From Nostocoides sp. (lineage in GTDB: Bacteria > Actinomycetota > Actinomycetes > Actinomycetales > Dermatophilaceae): a stretch of 64,000 nucleotides of DNA. Shown here in pieces: positions 1 to 8,967 of the stretch (positions within the stretch are counted from its first letter, which is position 1; every line of letters begins with the position of its first letter). The notes beneath the pieces are model-generated. The model ran no database searches. It was not told the DNA's origin and saw nothing but the letters and a program-made list of their open reading frames with translations. The stretch spans positions 1,488,001 through 1,552,000 of the forward strand of contig JADJVJ010000001.1 of NCBI GenBank assembly GCA_016716625.1, read 5' to 3'. The translations under genes were made by a program, and so were the position numbers.

Positions 1-1029
1 GTCGACGAGCGCTTGCGCGACCGCCTTGGTGCCGCCCGCGAACGGGGCCATCTCGAACGCCCCCATCGGGCCGTTCCAGAAGACGGTACGGGCGTCGGCG
101 AGCCGGCTGGCGTAGTGGGCCGCGGACTCGGGTCCGATGTCGAGGCCCATCATGTCGGCGGGTATGGCGTCCGCCGGCACCGTGGCGGTCTGCGTGTCCG
201 CGGAGAACTCCCGGCCGCAGATGACGTCCGTGGGCAGCACGATCTCGACACCACTGGCCGCGGCCCGCTCGAGGTAGCCCTTGCAGGCCTCGATGCTCCC
301 AGCGTCGAGCAGGCTCGTGCCGACCTCATGACCCTGGGCCGCGAGGAAGGTGAAGAGCATGCCGCCGCCGATGAGCAGCCGGTCGGCCTTGCCGAGGAGG
401 TTGTCGATGACCGCGAGCTTGTCGGCGACCTTGGCGCCGCCGAGAACGACGGCATACGGCCGCTCGGGGTGCTCGGTGAGCCGACGCAGGACGCCGACTT
501 CCGCGGCCACGAGGCCACCCATCGCGGACGGTAGCCGGGTGGCCACGTCATACACGGAGGCCTGCTTACGGTGAACGACACCGAACCCGTCGGAGACGTA
601 GGCGTCGGCGAGAGCGGCGAGGGCGTCGGCGAAGTCCGCCCGCTCCTCATCGGTCTTGGCCGTCTCGCCCGGGTTGAACCGGAGGTTTTCGAGCAAGACG
701 ACGTCGCCGTCAGCCATCGCCGCCACCGCAGCCTGGGCGCTCTCGCCGACGGTGTCGGTCGCGAACGTCACCTCCTGGCCGAGGAGTTCGGAGAGCCGAC
801 CGACCACGGGACGAAGGGAGTACCGGTCCTCGGGGGCACCCTTGGGGCGCCCGAGGTGGGCGCACACGATGACGCGTGCGCCCCCCTCGGTGAGGGCCTT
901 GATCGTCGGGACGCTCGCCCGCAGGCGGCCGTCGTCCGTGATCGTCGTGCCGTCCAGCGGCACGTTGAGATCGGACCGGACGAGGACGCGCTTGCCGCGA
1001 AGGTCACCGAGGGAGGCGATGCCACTCAT
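1..1029 (-). CDS. pgk: Phosphoglycerate kinase, C-terminus cut by window edge
   Basis: Glycolytic enzyme of the cytosol that transfers the acyl phosphate of 1,3-bisphosphoglycerate to ADP. The frame is open from an ATG at 1029 to the left edge (343 codons). Visible family motifs are SDLNVPL near residues 19-25 (the RxDFNVP substrate loop), HLGRPKG at 58-64, ENLRFNPGE, and VLGGAKVADK in the nucleotide-binding half. Normal length is about 395-400, so roughly 55 residues including the GGGDS nucleotide motif lie outside. It follows gap by 16 bases on the same strand and is probably co-transcribed with it; tpiA would be expected next, outside the window. Identification is secure from the conserved motifs and the gap-pgk order. 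Confidence 0.97.
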   Translation of the reverse strand, partial: MSGIASLGDLRGKRVLVRSDLNVPLDGTTITDDGRLRASVPTIKALTEGGARVIVCAHLGRPKGAPEDRYSLRPVVGRLSELLGQEVTFATDTVGESAQAAVAAMADGDVVLLENLRFNPGETAKTDEERADFADALAALADAYVSDGFGVVHRKQASVYDVATRLPSAMGGLVAAEVGVLRRLTEHPERPYAVVLGGAKVADKLAVIDNLLGKADRLLIGGGMLFTFLAAQGHEVGTSLLDAGSIEACKGYLERAAASGVEIVLPTDVICGREFSADTQTATVPADAIPADMMGLDIGPESAAHYASRLADARTVFWNGPMGAFEMAPFAGGTKAVAQALVD

Positions 1030-1045
1030 CTCGGAGAACGCCGCC

Positions 1046-2050
1046 TCAGAGGGACTTGCCGACGAGCGCGACGAGGTCGACGAGGCGGTTGGAGTAACCC
1101 CACTCGTTGTCGTACCAGCCGACGACCTTGACCTGGTTGCCGATGACCTTGGTCAGCGGGGCGTCGAAGATGCAGGACGCCGGGTCGGTGGTGATGTCGG
1201 TGGAGACGATCGGGTCCTCGGAGTACTTGAGGAAGCCCTTGAGCGGGCCCTCGGCGGCCGCCTTCATGATCGCGTTGACCTCTTCGACGGTGGTCTCGCG
1301 ACCGGCCTCGAAGGTGAGGTCGGTGGCCGAGCCGGTCGGTGTCGGCACACGCAGGGCGTAGCCGTCCAGCTTGCCCTTGAGTTCGGGCATGACCAGGGCG
1401 ATCGCCTTGGCCGCACCGGTGGAGGTGGGCACGATGTTGAGGGCGGCGGAACGGGCCCGGCGGAGGTCCTTGTGCGGGGCGTCGAGCAGGTTCTGGTCAC
1501 CGGTGTAGGCGTGGATCGTGGTCATCAGGCCCTTGACGATGCCCAGGGCGTCGTGCAGCGGCTTGGTCATCGGTGCCAGGCAGTTCGTGGTGCAGGAGGC
1601 GTTGGAGATGATGTGGTGGTTCGCCGGGTCGTAGTCCTCGTGGTTGACGCCCATGACGAAGGTGGCGTCCTCGTTCTTGGCCGGGGCCGAGATGATGACC
1701 TTCTTCGCGCCACCGTCGATGTGCGCCTTCGCCTTCGTGGCGTCGGTAAAGAAGCCGGTCGACTCGATGACGATGTCGGCACCGACACCGGCCCAGTCAA
1801 GGTTCGCGGGGTCGCGCTCGGCGAACGCCTTGAACGACTTGCCGTTGTACGTGATGTCGGTGTCGGTCGAGGTCACCTCACCGTCGAGCCGCCCGAGGAT
1901 CGAGTCGTACTTGAGGAGCGTGGCCAGGGTCTTGTTGTCGGTCAGGTCGTTGACGGCGACGATCTCGATATCGGCGCCGGAGGCCAGAACGGCCCTGAAG
2001 AAGTTGCGGCCGATGCGGCCGAAGCCGTTGATCCCTACGCGAACGGTCAC
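1046..2050 (-). CDS. gap: Glyceraldehyde-3-phosphate dehydrogenase, type I
   Basis: Catalyses the oxidative phosphorylation of glyceraldehyde-3-phosphate in glycolysis (cytosolic homotetramer by family). The 334-residue product is full length. It opens with the Rossmann motif GINGFGRIGR, has an NDLTD turn (Asp near 35, typical of NAD rather than NADP use), and the catalytic SNASCTTNCLAP with Cys153. The C-terminal WYDNEWGYSNR is intact. The start is GTG at 2050, with a GGAAGG element about 11 bases upstream. It lies downstream of whiA in the same orientation but after a 205-base gap, so it probably has its own promoter. Confidence 0.98.
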   Translation of the reverse strand: MTVRVGINGFGRIGRNFFRAVLASGADIEIVAVNDLTDNKTLATLLKYDSILGRLDGEVTSTDTDITYNGKSFKAFAERDPANLDWAGVGADIVIESTGFFTDATKAKAHIDGGAKKVIISAPAKNEDATFVMGVNHEDYDPANHHIISNASCTTNCLAPMTKPLHDALGIVKGLMTTIHAYTGDQNLLDAPHKDLRRARSAALNIVPTSTGAAKAIALVMPELKGKLDGYALRVPTPTGSATDLTFEAGRETTVEEVNAIMKAAAEGPLKGFLKYSEDPIVSTDITTDPASCIFDAPLTKVIGNQVKVVGWYDNEWGYSNRLVDLVALVGKSL

Positions 2051-2115
2051 GGTGGGTGCTGCCTTCCATCTGTGGTGGGATGCCGCGGGTCACGCGGCGC
2101 GGTTGTCCACCCCCC

Positions 2116-2121
2116 ACCCTA
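2116..2121 (-). promoter_or_regulatory. Candidate -10 element for gap
   Basis: TAGGGT on the minus strand, fitting TANNNT, in the 205-base space between whiA and gap. It would give a leader of about 60 bases containing the GGAAGG ribosome-binding site. No convincing -35 was found, so this is only a candidate. Confidence 0.3.
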
Positions 2122-2255
2122 GTCCCGAAAACGATGGCGCACCGGCCACGGGGAGGGGTACGGGAGGGTAACAAGCGGTGAACGCCGCCGACCCCGTCCC
2201 ACCCCTGTCCCGATCACCCCCAGGAGCGTATGTCGGAGCCGTTGCGTGGGGGCGC

Positions 2256-3236
2256 TCAGGCGTCCAGCAAGTCCGGCGGCAGGCTGGCTTCGGTGCCCGG
2301 GATGCCCTCGTCGCTGGCTCGCTTGTCGGCCATCGCCAGCAGCCGGCGAATGCGGCCGGCCACGGCGTCCTTGGTCATCGGCGGGGAGGCGAGTTGGCCG
2401 AGCTCTTCGAGGGACGCCTGCTTGTGTTCGACCCGGAGCCGACCGGCCTCGCGGAGGTGGTCGGGAATGTCGTCGCCGAGGATCTCCATCGCCCGATGGA
2501 CTCGTGCCCCGGCGGCGACCGCGGCACGAGCGCTCCGGCGAAGGTTGGCGTCGTCGAAGTTCGCGAGCCGGTTCGCGGTGGCCCGGACCTCTCGGCGCAT
2601 CCGGCGCTCGTCCCAGGCCAGGAAACTCTCGTGTGCACCGAGCCGGGTCAGCATGGCCCCGATCGCGTCGCCGTCGCGGATGACGACCCGGTCCACGCCG
2701 CGGACCTCACGGGCCTTCGTGGCAACCTCGAGCCGACGGGCGGCGCCGACCAGAGCGAGGGCCGCCTCCGGTCCGGGGCAGGTGATCTCCAGGGCCGAGG
2801 AACGTCCCGGCTCGGTGAGCGAGCCATGAGCGAGGAACGCGCCACGCCAGGCGGCCTCCGCGTCGCAGGTGCTCCCCGAGACGACCTTGGGCGGCAACCC
2901 GCGCACCGGGCGGCCGCGGCTGTCGATCAGGCCGGTCTGCCGGGCCAGCGCCTCCCCTTCGGCGACGACCCGGACGACATAGCGGCTTCCCTTGCGCAGC
3001 CCCCCGGCGGCGAGGACGAGCACCTCGGGGGTGTGTCCGTAGAGCTCGATGATGTCCTTGCGGAGCCGACGGGCGACATTGGCGGTGTCGAGCTCGGCCT
3101 CGACAACGATCCGACCCCCCACGATGTGCAGCCCCCCGGCGAACCGGAGCAGAGCAGAGACCTCCGCCTTGCGGCAGCAGGGCTTGGTCACCAGGGACCT
3201 GCTCAGCTCGTCCTTGACGCGCGCCGTCATCGCCAT
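2256..3236 (-). CDS. whiA: WhiA sporulation/cell-division regulator
   Basis: DNA-binding regulator of the WhiA family (controls sporulation septation genes in Streptomyces, division in other Gram-positives). The 326-residue product begins MAMTARVKDELSR, the usual actinobacterial N-terminus. The N-terminal part is the degenerate LAGLIDADG-homing-endonuclease-like fold (LRFAGGLHIVGGRIVVEAEL); the C-terminal part, about residues 240-310, is the helix-turn-helix (LASPPMTKDAVAGRIRRLL). The ATG at 3236 has an AGGA at suitable distance; an ATG at 3230 or 3245 is possible. It follows yvcK closely (19 bases), in the conserved uvrC-rapZ-yvcK-whiA order. This regulator is retained widely in non-sporulating actinobacteria, so its presence does not show sporulation. 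Confidence 0.95.
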   Translation of the reverse strand: MAMTARVKDELSRSLVTKPCCRKAEVSALLRFAGGLHIVGGRIVVEAELDTANVARRLRKDIIELYGHTPEVLVLAAGGLRKGSRYVVRVVAEGEALARQTGLIDSRGRPVRGLPPKVVSGSTCDAEAAWRGAFLAHGSLTEPGRSSALEITCPGPEAALALVGAARRLEVATKAREVRGVDRVVIRDGDAIGAMLTRLGAHESFLAWDERRMRREVRATANRLANFDDANLRRSARAAVAAGARVHRAMEILGDDIPDHLREAGRLRVEHKQASLEELGQLASPPMTKDAVAGRIRRLLAMADKRASDEGIPGTEASLPPDLLDA

Positions 3237-3255
3237 AGGGGGCATCCTGCCACGG

Positions 3256-4212
3256 TCACGGGCCCGTCGATGCACTGCCGAAGACGTCCTGGAAGGCGGA
3301 GGCGAGCCGCAGCGGATCGTGCACGCCGAGCCGATGGCGTGCGGACACCGGCACGATGTGGGGGCGGGCCCCGACCCGGCGGCAGGCGGCGTCGAGCTCG
3401 TCCTCATCGTCGACAACGGCGGGGTCGACGACGACGGCGTCGAGGGTGACCTCGGGCGCTAGGTCGATGAAGGTCTCCAGGTGCCGGATCGCGGAGAATC
3501 CGGCAGTCTCCCCCGTCCCGGGCTCGAGGTTGAGCACCAGGATCCGACCCGCGCGGGTCACCTTGAGGGCGTCCCGCAGCTCGGGGACGAGCAGATGCGG
3601 CATGACCGAGGTGAACCAGGATCCCGGCCCGAGGATGACCCAGTCGGCCGCGCGAATCGCCGCGACGGACTCCGGGTATGCCGGTGGGTCGTGCGGCAGC
3701 AGCTCGATGCTCTCGACGGACCCTCGGGTCTTGGCGACCGTCGCCTGGCCGGTCACGTCGGTGAGCGCGGCCGGGTCTTCGGTGACCAGGCCGCGCACCG
3801 CGGCCGAGATGGTGAGCGGCACCGCGGCCATGGGAAGCACCCGACCGCGGGCCTGGAGGAGCCGGGCGACCAGGTCGAGTCCGGCGACCGGGTCCTCGTG
3901 CAACTCCCAGAGCGCCACGATGAGCAGGTTGCCCAGGGCGTGCCCACCGAGTGGACCATCTCCAGCGAACCGGTGCTGGAGCACGTCCCGCCAGACATGA
4001 CCCCATTCGGTGTCCGAGCAGAGCGCCGAGAGCGCCATCCGCAGATCCCCTGGCGGGAGCACACCGAACTCCTCCCGCAGGCGTCCACTGGACCCGCCGT
4101 CGTCGGCGACCGTGACGATCGCGGTGATGTCGTCGGTGAGCAGCCGGAGCGCGGAGAGGGTCGCGGCCAGCCCGTGGCCCCCACCCAGCGCGGCGACGAT
4201 GGGCGCGCTCAT
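3256..4212 (-). CDS. yvcK: YvcK/CofD-like gluconeogenesis factor
   Basis: Member of the YvcK (CofD-like) family, a nucleotide-sugar-binding protein needed for growth on gluconeogenic carbon and for cell shape in Bacillus and mycobacteria (CuvA). The 318-residue product starts with a GGGHGLAATL nucleotide-binding loop and VADDGGSSGRLR, both signatures of the family, and has GDLRMALSAL further on. ATG at 4212 overlaps the rapZ stop by four bases (ATGA), showing translational coupling. Its exact biochemical activity is unsettled in the family. Confidence 0.93.
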   Translation of the reverse strand: MSAPIVAALGGGHGLAATLSALRLLTDDITAIVTVADDGGSSGRLREEFGVLPPGDLRMALSALCSDTEWGHVWRDVLQHRFAGDGPLGGHALGNLLIVALWELHEDPVAGLDLVARLLQARGRVLPMAAVPLTISAAVRGLVTEDPAALTDVTGQATVAKTRGSVESIELLPHDPPAYPESVAAIRAADWVILGPGSWFTSVMPHLLVPELRDALKVTRAGRILVLNLEPGTGETAGFSAIRHLETFIDLAPEVTLDAVVVDPAVVDDEDELDAACRRVGARPHIVPVSARHRLGVHDPLRLASAFQDVFGSASTGP

Positions 4213-5096
4213 TCGTGCCCGAGGTCGCGGTGCACGACGAAGGTCGCGATTCGGTCGGTGACGAGCCGGCGCGCCAGGGCGGCCGCGACGGCGACCGAGC
4301 GGTGCTTGCCGCCGGTACAGCCGACGGCCAGGGTCGCGTAGCGCCGCCCCTCGTTCAGGTACCCCTCGGTCACGGTGTCCATGACGGCGACGACGCGCTC
4401 GACGAACTCGGCCGCACCCGGCTGGGACATCACGTAGTCCGCCACAGGGGCGTCCTCGCCGTTGAGGGCCTTGAGCTCGGGCACCCAGAACGGGTTGGGC
4501 AGGAAGCGCATGTCGAGGACGAAGTCAGCATCCAACGGGATGCCGTACTTGAACCCGAAGGACATCACCGCCAACCGCAGGCTGGGTCCCCGCTCGTAGC
4601 CGACGATGGGCGCGATCTTGCGGGACAGCTGGTGGACGTTGAGGCCCGAGGTGTCGACCACGATCTGAGCTGAGGCCCGCAGGTCCGAGAGCAGGGCCCG
4701 CTCTCGGGCGATACCGTCGAGCAGTCGCCCTTCTCCCTGGAGTGGGTGCGGCCGGCGGACGCTCTCGAAACGGCGGACCAGGGCCTCATCGGAGGCGTCG
4801 AGGAAGACGAGTTGCGGGTTCCACCCTGTGGCCTTGAGCTCGTCGATCGAGGCGCGCAGGGCCGCGAAGAAGAGCCGGGCGCGGACGTCGACGACGGCGG
4901 CCACCCGAAGATCCAATCCTCCCGCGGCGCGGGACTTGGCGGCGAGGTCGGCGACCTGGGAGAGCAGTTGCGGCGGGAGGTTGTCGACGACATACCAGCC
5001 CTGGTCCTCGAGCACCTTGGCCGCCGTGGACCGGCCGGCGCCGCTCATCCCGGTGAGGATGACGAGATCCTCGGGATGGATGAGGTCGCGGGTCAC
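4209..5096 (-). CDS. rapZ: RapZ-family RNase adapter / nucleotide-binding protein
   Basis: P-loop protein of the RapZ/YvcJ family. In enterobacteria RapZ binds small RNAs controlling GlmS; in actinobacteria the role is not defined. The 295-residue product has the actinobacterial variant P-loop GMSGAGRS at residues 16-23 (Arg where Lys is usual), DNLPPQLL, VDTSGLNVHQL, and the C-terminal RNA-binding-domain motif GCTGGKHRSV. GTG start at 5096 overlaps the uvrC stop (GTGA) and its stop overlaps yvcK, so uvrC-rapZ-yvcK-whiA is one coupled unit. Confidence 0.93.
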   Translation of the reverse strand: MTRDLIHPEDLVILTGMSGAGRSTAAKVLEDQGWYVVDNLPPQLLSQVADLAAKSRAAGGLDLRVAAVVDVRARLFFAALRASIDELKATGWNPQLVFLDASDEALVRRFESVRRPHPLQGEGRLLDGIARERALLSDLRASAQIVVDTSGLNVHQLSRKIAPIVGYERGPSLRLAVMSFGFKYGIPLDADFVLDMRFLPNPFWVPELKALNGEDAPVADYVMSQPGAAEFVERVVAVMDTVTEGYLNEGRRYATLAVGCTGGKHRSVAVAAALARRLVTDRIATFVVHRDLGHE

Positions 5097-7096
5097 GCCG
5101 GGGCTCCTTCGTCGTCGACGACCTCGCCGGTGCTCAGGTTGACGGCGGGTTCGTGATGTTCTGCCCCTAACTCTGCCGCAAGGACGGCTGCCACCGCAGG
5201 TCCGATCCCACGAACCTCGGTGAGCTCCTGCAGGCTGGCCGCCCGGATCCGCTTGACCGATCCGAAGTGGGCGAGCAGCGCCGCCCGTTTGGCCTCGCCG
5301 AGGCCCGGTATGCCGTCGAGCCGACTGCGGGTCATGGCCTTGCTGCGGCGTCGGCGGTGAAACGTGTTGGCAAACCGGTGGGCTTCGTCGCGGACCCGCT
5401 GGAGGAGATAGAGCCCCTCGCTCGTGCGCGGCAGGATGACGGGGTAGTCCTCGTCCGGCACCCAGACTTCTTCGAGGCGTTTGGCGAGGCCGACGACGGG
5501 TACGTCACGTACGTCCAGGTCCGCCAAGACCCTGGCGGCGGCGTTGACCTGGGGCAAACCACCGTCGACGACGAGGAGCTGAGGCGGGTAGGCAAAGCGC
5601 GTCGGTCGGCGCGCGGTCGGCTCGGCGTCCGCGCCCGCTGGCCCCGCTGCCGCCTCCAGGGCGCCGGCGCGGTCCTCCTCGGCCCTCGACCGGCGGAACC
5701 GTCGGGTGAGCACCTCACGCATGGCCGCGGTGTCGTCGACGGCCGCGCCCTGCTCCGGCCCCGGGTCCGCCCCCTCCCCGCGGATGATGAACGAGCGGTA
5801 CTCGCTCTTGCGCGGCAGGCCGTCCTCGAAGACGACCATTGAGCCGACGACATTGGTCCCCTGGACGTGGCTGATGTCGACGCATTCGATCCGCAGCGGA
5901 GCCTCGTCCAGTCCGAGGGCGTCCTGGAGCTCCTGGAGCGCTTGGCTGCGCGCGGTGAGGTCACCGGCCCGAGCGACCTTGTGCCGCGCCAGGGACTGGG
6001 TGGCGTTGCGCGCGACGGTCTCCATGAGCGTGCGCTTGTCGCCGCGTCGCGGAACCCGCAGGTCCACCGCGCTCCCGCGTTGGCCACTCAACCAGGCAGC
6101 CACCGTGGACGCCCCGGTGGGCAACACCGGCACGAGCACCTCCTTGGGGACATCGTCGGCGGAGTCCGAGCCGTAGACCCGTTGGAGCAGGTGCTCGACA
6201 ATCTCCGGGGTCGACTCGGCGTCCCGTTCGGCCACCCAGCCGCGTTGCCCACGGACCCGGCCACCGCGGACGTGGAACACCTGGAAGGCCACCTCGAGCT
6301 CGTCCTCGGCGAGCCCGAAGACGTCGGCGTCGGTGGCGTCCGGCAGGACCACGGCGGAGCGTTCGAGGACCCGCTCCAAGGCACCGAGGTCGTCGCGGAT
6401 CCGGGCCGCCTGCTCGAAGTCGAGCTCGGCGGCCGCGCTGCGCATCTGTGCGGTGAGCCGGCCGACGAACCGGGCGCTCTCCCCGGCCATGAAGTCGCAG
6501 AAGTCCTCGGCGATCGCCCGGTGCATCGCCGCGTCCACCCGGCCGACGCACGGTGCCGCACACTTGTCGATGTACCCGAGCAGACACGGGCGGCCGACCT
6601 GCCCGGCGCGGCGGAAAACGCCCGCTGAGCACGTCCGGATGGGGAACACCCGCAGGGCCAGGTCGAGGGTCTCCCGAATCGCCCAGGCGTGCGCATACGG
6701 ACCGAAGTAGCGCGTGCCCTTGCGTTTGGCACCCCGCATGACCTGGGCCCGGGGGAACTCCTCGGCCATGGTCACCGCAAGGTACGGATAGGACTTGTCG
6801 TCGCGGTAGCGCACGTTGAAGCGCGGATCGAACTCCTTGATCCAGCTGTATTCGAGCTGGAGGGCTTCGACCTCGGTCGCCACCACGGTCCACTCCACAC
6901 TCGCCCCGGTACGCACCATGGTGGCGGTCCGGCTGTGCAGGGCGGTGATGTCCTGGAAGTAGGAGGTCAGCCGGGAGCGCAGGTTCTTGGCCTTGCCGAC
7001 ATAGATGACCCGTCCGTCCTTATCCCGAAACCGGTAGACGCCCGGCTCCGCGGGAATCTCGCCCGGCTGCGGGCGGTATGACGAGGGGTCGGCCAC
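5093..7096 (-). CDS. uvrC: Excinuclease ABC subunit C
   Basis: Dual-incision nuclease of nucleotide excision repair, acting on UvrB-DNA complexes. The 667-residue product has the GIY-YIG N-terminal nuclease (GVYRF near 19-23, VIYVGKAKN near 30-38), four cysteines at about 156, 171, 179 and 183 with the spacing of the UvrC iron-sulphur site, a UVR motif near 213-247, the RNase H-like 5'-incision domain (ECVDISHVQG), and C-terminal helix-hairpin-helix repeats (GIPGLGEAKRAALL, VRGIGPAVAAVL). GTG start at 7096 is chosen because TAGGCT lies 7 bases upstream, the leaderless spacing repeated in this window. First gene of the uvrC-rapZ-yvcK-whiA unit. Confidence 0.97.
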   Translation of the reverse strand: MADPSSYRPQPGEIPAEPGVYRFRDKDGRVIYVGKAKNLRSRLTSYFQDITALHSRTATMVRTGASVEWTVVATEVEALQLEYSWIKEFDPRFNVRYRDDKSYPYLAVTMAEEFPRAQVMRGAKRKGTRYFGPYAHAWAIRETLDLALRVFPIRTCSAGVFRRAGQVGRPCLLGYIDKCAAPCVGRVDAAMHRAIAEDFCDFMAGESARFVGRLTAQMRSAAAELDFEQAARIRDDLGALERVLERSAVVLPDATDADVFGLAEDELEVAFQVFHVRGGRVRGQRGWVAERDAESTPEIVEHLLQRVYGSDSADDVPKEVLVPVLPTGASTVAAWLSGQRGSAVDLRVPRRGDKRTLMETVARNATQSLARHKVARAGDLTARSQALQELQDALGLDEAPLRIECVDISHVQGTNVVGSMVVFEDGLPRKSEYRSFIIRGEGADPGPEQGAAVDDTAAMREVLTRRFRRSRAEEDRAGALEAAAGPAGADAEPTARRPTRFAYPPQLLVVDGGLPQVNAAARVLADLDVRDVPVVGLAKRLEEVWVPDEDYPVILPRTSEGLYLLQRVRDEAHRFANTFHRRRRSKAMTRSRLDGIPGLGEAKRAALLAHFGSVKRIRAASLQELTEVRGIGPAVAAVLAAELGAEHHEPAVNLSTGEVVDDEGAPA

Positions 7097-7103
7097 GGCC
7101 GCC

Positions 7104-7125
7104 AGCCTACGGCGCCGGACCGACA
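7104..7125 (-). promoter_or_regulatory. RecA-NDp/PafBC-type DNA-damage promoter of uvrC
   Basis: Reading the minus strand: TGTCGGTC (7125-7118), eight bases, then TAGGCT (7109-7104), then seven bases to the GTG of uvrC. This matches the mycobacterial RecA-independent damage promoter TGTCRGTG-N8-TANNNT at all but the last base of the upstream box. The same architecture precedes uvrA, uvrB and polA here. Transcription would begin at or next to the start codon. Confidence 0.7.
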
Positions 7126-7484
7126 GCCCCGCCAGGCGCCAAGCGCCCTCAGGTCACGGTGAGCGATCGCCCCATTGACGACCGAGGTGGCCCGACACCC
7201 CTGGTGTGCACCCCCCGCCGAAGACGCCGTGAATTCACCGCCGTTGGGCTGGGTCACCACGACCTTGGCGGTCTGTCGGCAACGCCGCCGCCGACCGGGA
7301 TATCGGCGGACTTCAGCACGCCACCAGCCGCGGGCGCACAACCCGCCGGTGACGACGAGGTCCCGGAGGTGGAGCTGCTGCACCTCGCGGCAATGCCGCT
7401 CTCGTGACGGCCGTGAACACCCCGGCATACGCGGTCGCGGCGTCGGCCAAGTCAACATTTGGGTTACGAAACGGTGCAGTGTGC
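7126..7484. other. Intergenic region between divergent uvrC and livJ, no gene recognised
   Basis: About 360 bases beyond the uvrC promoter and before the candidate livJ promoter. Open frames exist on both strands but none has a recognisable domain, a ribosome-binding site or a conserved neighbour. No tRNA, strong hairpin or repeat was seen, apart from one copy of the dispersed octamer near 7424. Confidence 0.5.
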
Positions 7485-7512
7485 TTGACACGGGCAGCAC
7501 CGCCGATAGAGG
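7485..7512 (+). promoter_or_regulatory. Candidate promoter of the liv operon
   Basis: TTGACA at 7485-7490, a 16-base spacer and TAGAGG at 7507-7512. The -35 is a perfect consensus; the -10 is weak at its last base. It would give a leader of a little over 100 bases before livJ, which fits the clear ribosome-binding site there. Confidence 0.4.
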
Positions 7513-7631
7513 GTGAGCCCGACCGCACCCGCCACTGGGTCGGTCTGCGTCGCTGCTCATCTCTCACTGCAGCCGCGGCGGTAGTTCAAATGGACTTGGC
7601 CCCTGAAGGGTCACTGAGGAAGGAATTGTCG

Positions 7632-8825
7632 ATGCGGAATCGCTCCCTCGCGAAGGTGGCGGCCGTGTCTGTTGCGGGCGCCCTGGCTCTGGCCGCGTGC
7701 TCCAACAGCACCCCCAACAACAGCGGCGGCCTGAACAGCGGCAGCGCCGGTACGGGCACCCAAGGCGCCATCAAGATCGCCTTCCAGGGTCCGCTCTCGG
7801 GCGAGAACGCCCAGCTCGGAATCAACGAGATCAACGCCACGAAACTCGCCCTCGACCAGTGGAACAAGGCGAACGCGGACCTCCAGGTCCAGCTCGTCGA
7901 GCTCGACGACGTGGGTGACCCCGCCAAGGCCCCCGCTGCGGCTGCCAAGGCCATCCAGGACAAGGAGATCGTGGCCGTCGTCGGTCCGTCCTTCTCCGGT
8001 CCCACCAAGGCCGTGTGCAAGACCTACGAAGAGGCTGGCCTGGTCCTGGTGAGCCCGTCGGCGACCAACCCTGACCTCACCAAGACGCTCAACTGCGCCG
8101 CCTTCCACCGGGTTGTCCCGCCGGACAGCCTCGAGGGTGACCTTGCTGGCCAGTGGCTCGCCAAGAAGGCCAAGACGGTCTACCTCGTCGACGACCTCAC
8201 CGACTACGGCAAGGGCGCAGTCGACGCGGTCGAGGCCGCGGTCAAGGCCGGTGGAGCCACCGTCGTCAAGCGCGAGGGCGTGGACAAGGACAAGACCAAG
8301 GACTACTCGGTCATCGCCCAGGCCGTGAAGGCTTCCGGCGCCGAGGCCGTCTTCTACGGTGGCTACGACGCCCAGGCGGCGCTCTTCGCCAAGGCCCTGA
8401 CTGCGGTCAACTACCCCGGCCTGCGGATGTCCGGCAATGGCGTTCTCTCCACGGTCTTCTCGACCAACTCCGGTGCCGACGGCGATGGCTGGTACATCTC
8501 CTGTGGCTGCCTCGATGCGACCAAGGCCGACAACGCCAAGGAGTTCACCGCGGCATACAAGGCCATGTTCAACACCGACCCGTCGACCTACTCCCCCGAG
8601 TCCTACGACGTGACCAACGCCGTCCTCGAGGCCATCAAGGCCGCTAAGGCCAAGGGCACCGTGGACCGCAAGTCGGTCTGGGATGCCGTCAAGGCCCTCA
8701 ACTACAAGGGTCTGACGACGACCATCAAGTTCGCTGCCAACGGTGACGTCGAGAACCAGGTCATCAACCTCTACAAGCAGGACGGCGGCAAGATCGGCCT
8801 CGTCGGCGACATCAAGACGAGCTGA
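7632..8825 (+). CDS. livJ: Branched-chain amino-acid ABC transporter, substrate-binding lipoprotein
   Basis: Extracytoplasmic solute receptor of an ABC importer, lipid-anchored. The ATG at 7632 is preceded by an AGGAAGGA ribosome-binding site; longer upstream reading frame is rejected because it would bury the signal peptide. Residues 1-20 are a lipoprotein signal ending in the lipobox LAAC, followed by a Ser/Asn/Gly-rich linker and a periplasmic-binding-protein type 1 fold (IKIAFQGPLSGENAQLG, VVGPSFSGPTKAV, YLVDDLTDYGKG, YGGYDAQAALF). Length 397 fits the LivJ/LivK family. It heads the livJHMGF run, separated from livH by a strong hairpin. The substrate is predicted only at family level (leucine/isoleucine/valine or another amino acid). 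Confidence 0.93.
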   Translation: MRNRSLAKVAAVSVAGALALAACSNSTPNNSGGLNSGSAGTGTQGAIKIAFQGPLSGENAQLGINEINATKLALDQWNKANADLQVQLVELDDVGDPAKAPAAAAKAIQDKEIVAVVGPSFSGPTKAVCKTYEEAGLVLVSPSATNPDLTKTLNCAAFHRVVPPDSLEGDLAGQWLAKKAKTVYLVDDLTDYGKGAVDAVEAAVKAGGATVVKREGVDKDKTKDYSVIAQAVKASGAEAVFYGGYDAQAALFAKALTAVNYPGLRMSGNGVLSTVFSTNSGADGDGWYISCGCLDATKADNAKEFTAAYKAMFNTDPSTYSPESYDVTNAVLEAIKAAKAKGTVDRKSVWDAVKALNYKGLTTTIKFAANGDVENQVINLYKQDGGKIGLVGDIKTS

Positions 8826-8865
8826 CCTCGCAGGACTGTGCCGACCCGTCTAGGGTCGTGTCAGG

Positions 8866-8899
8866 GGGGCGCCCCACCCCAACCGGGGTGGGGCGCCCC
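8866..8899 (+). terminator. Strong hairpin between livJ and livH
   Basis: A perfect 15-base inverted repeat (arms 8866-8880 and 8885-8899) with an AACC loop, followed by TTGTCGT. It lies 40 bases after the livJ stop and about 70 before livH. Such hairpins commonly give partial termination or protect the upstream mRNA, so that the binding protein is made in excess over the membrane subunits. Confidence 0.75.
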
Positions 8900-8967
8900 T
8901 TGTCGTCCCTCTCCCCCCACCCGCCCCGCCTCTGCCTCCCCCGTCCAGCGAAGAAGGGACCACCTCC

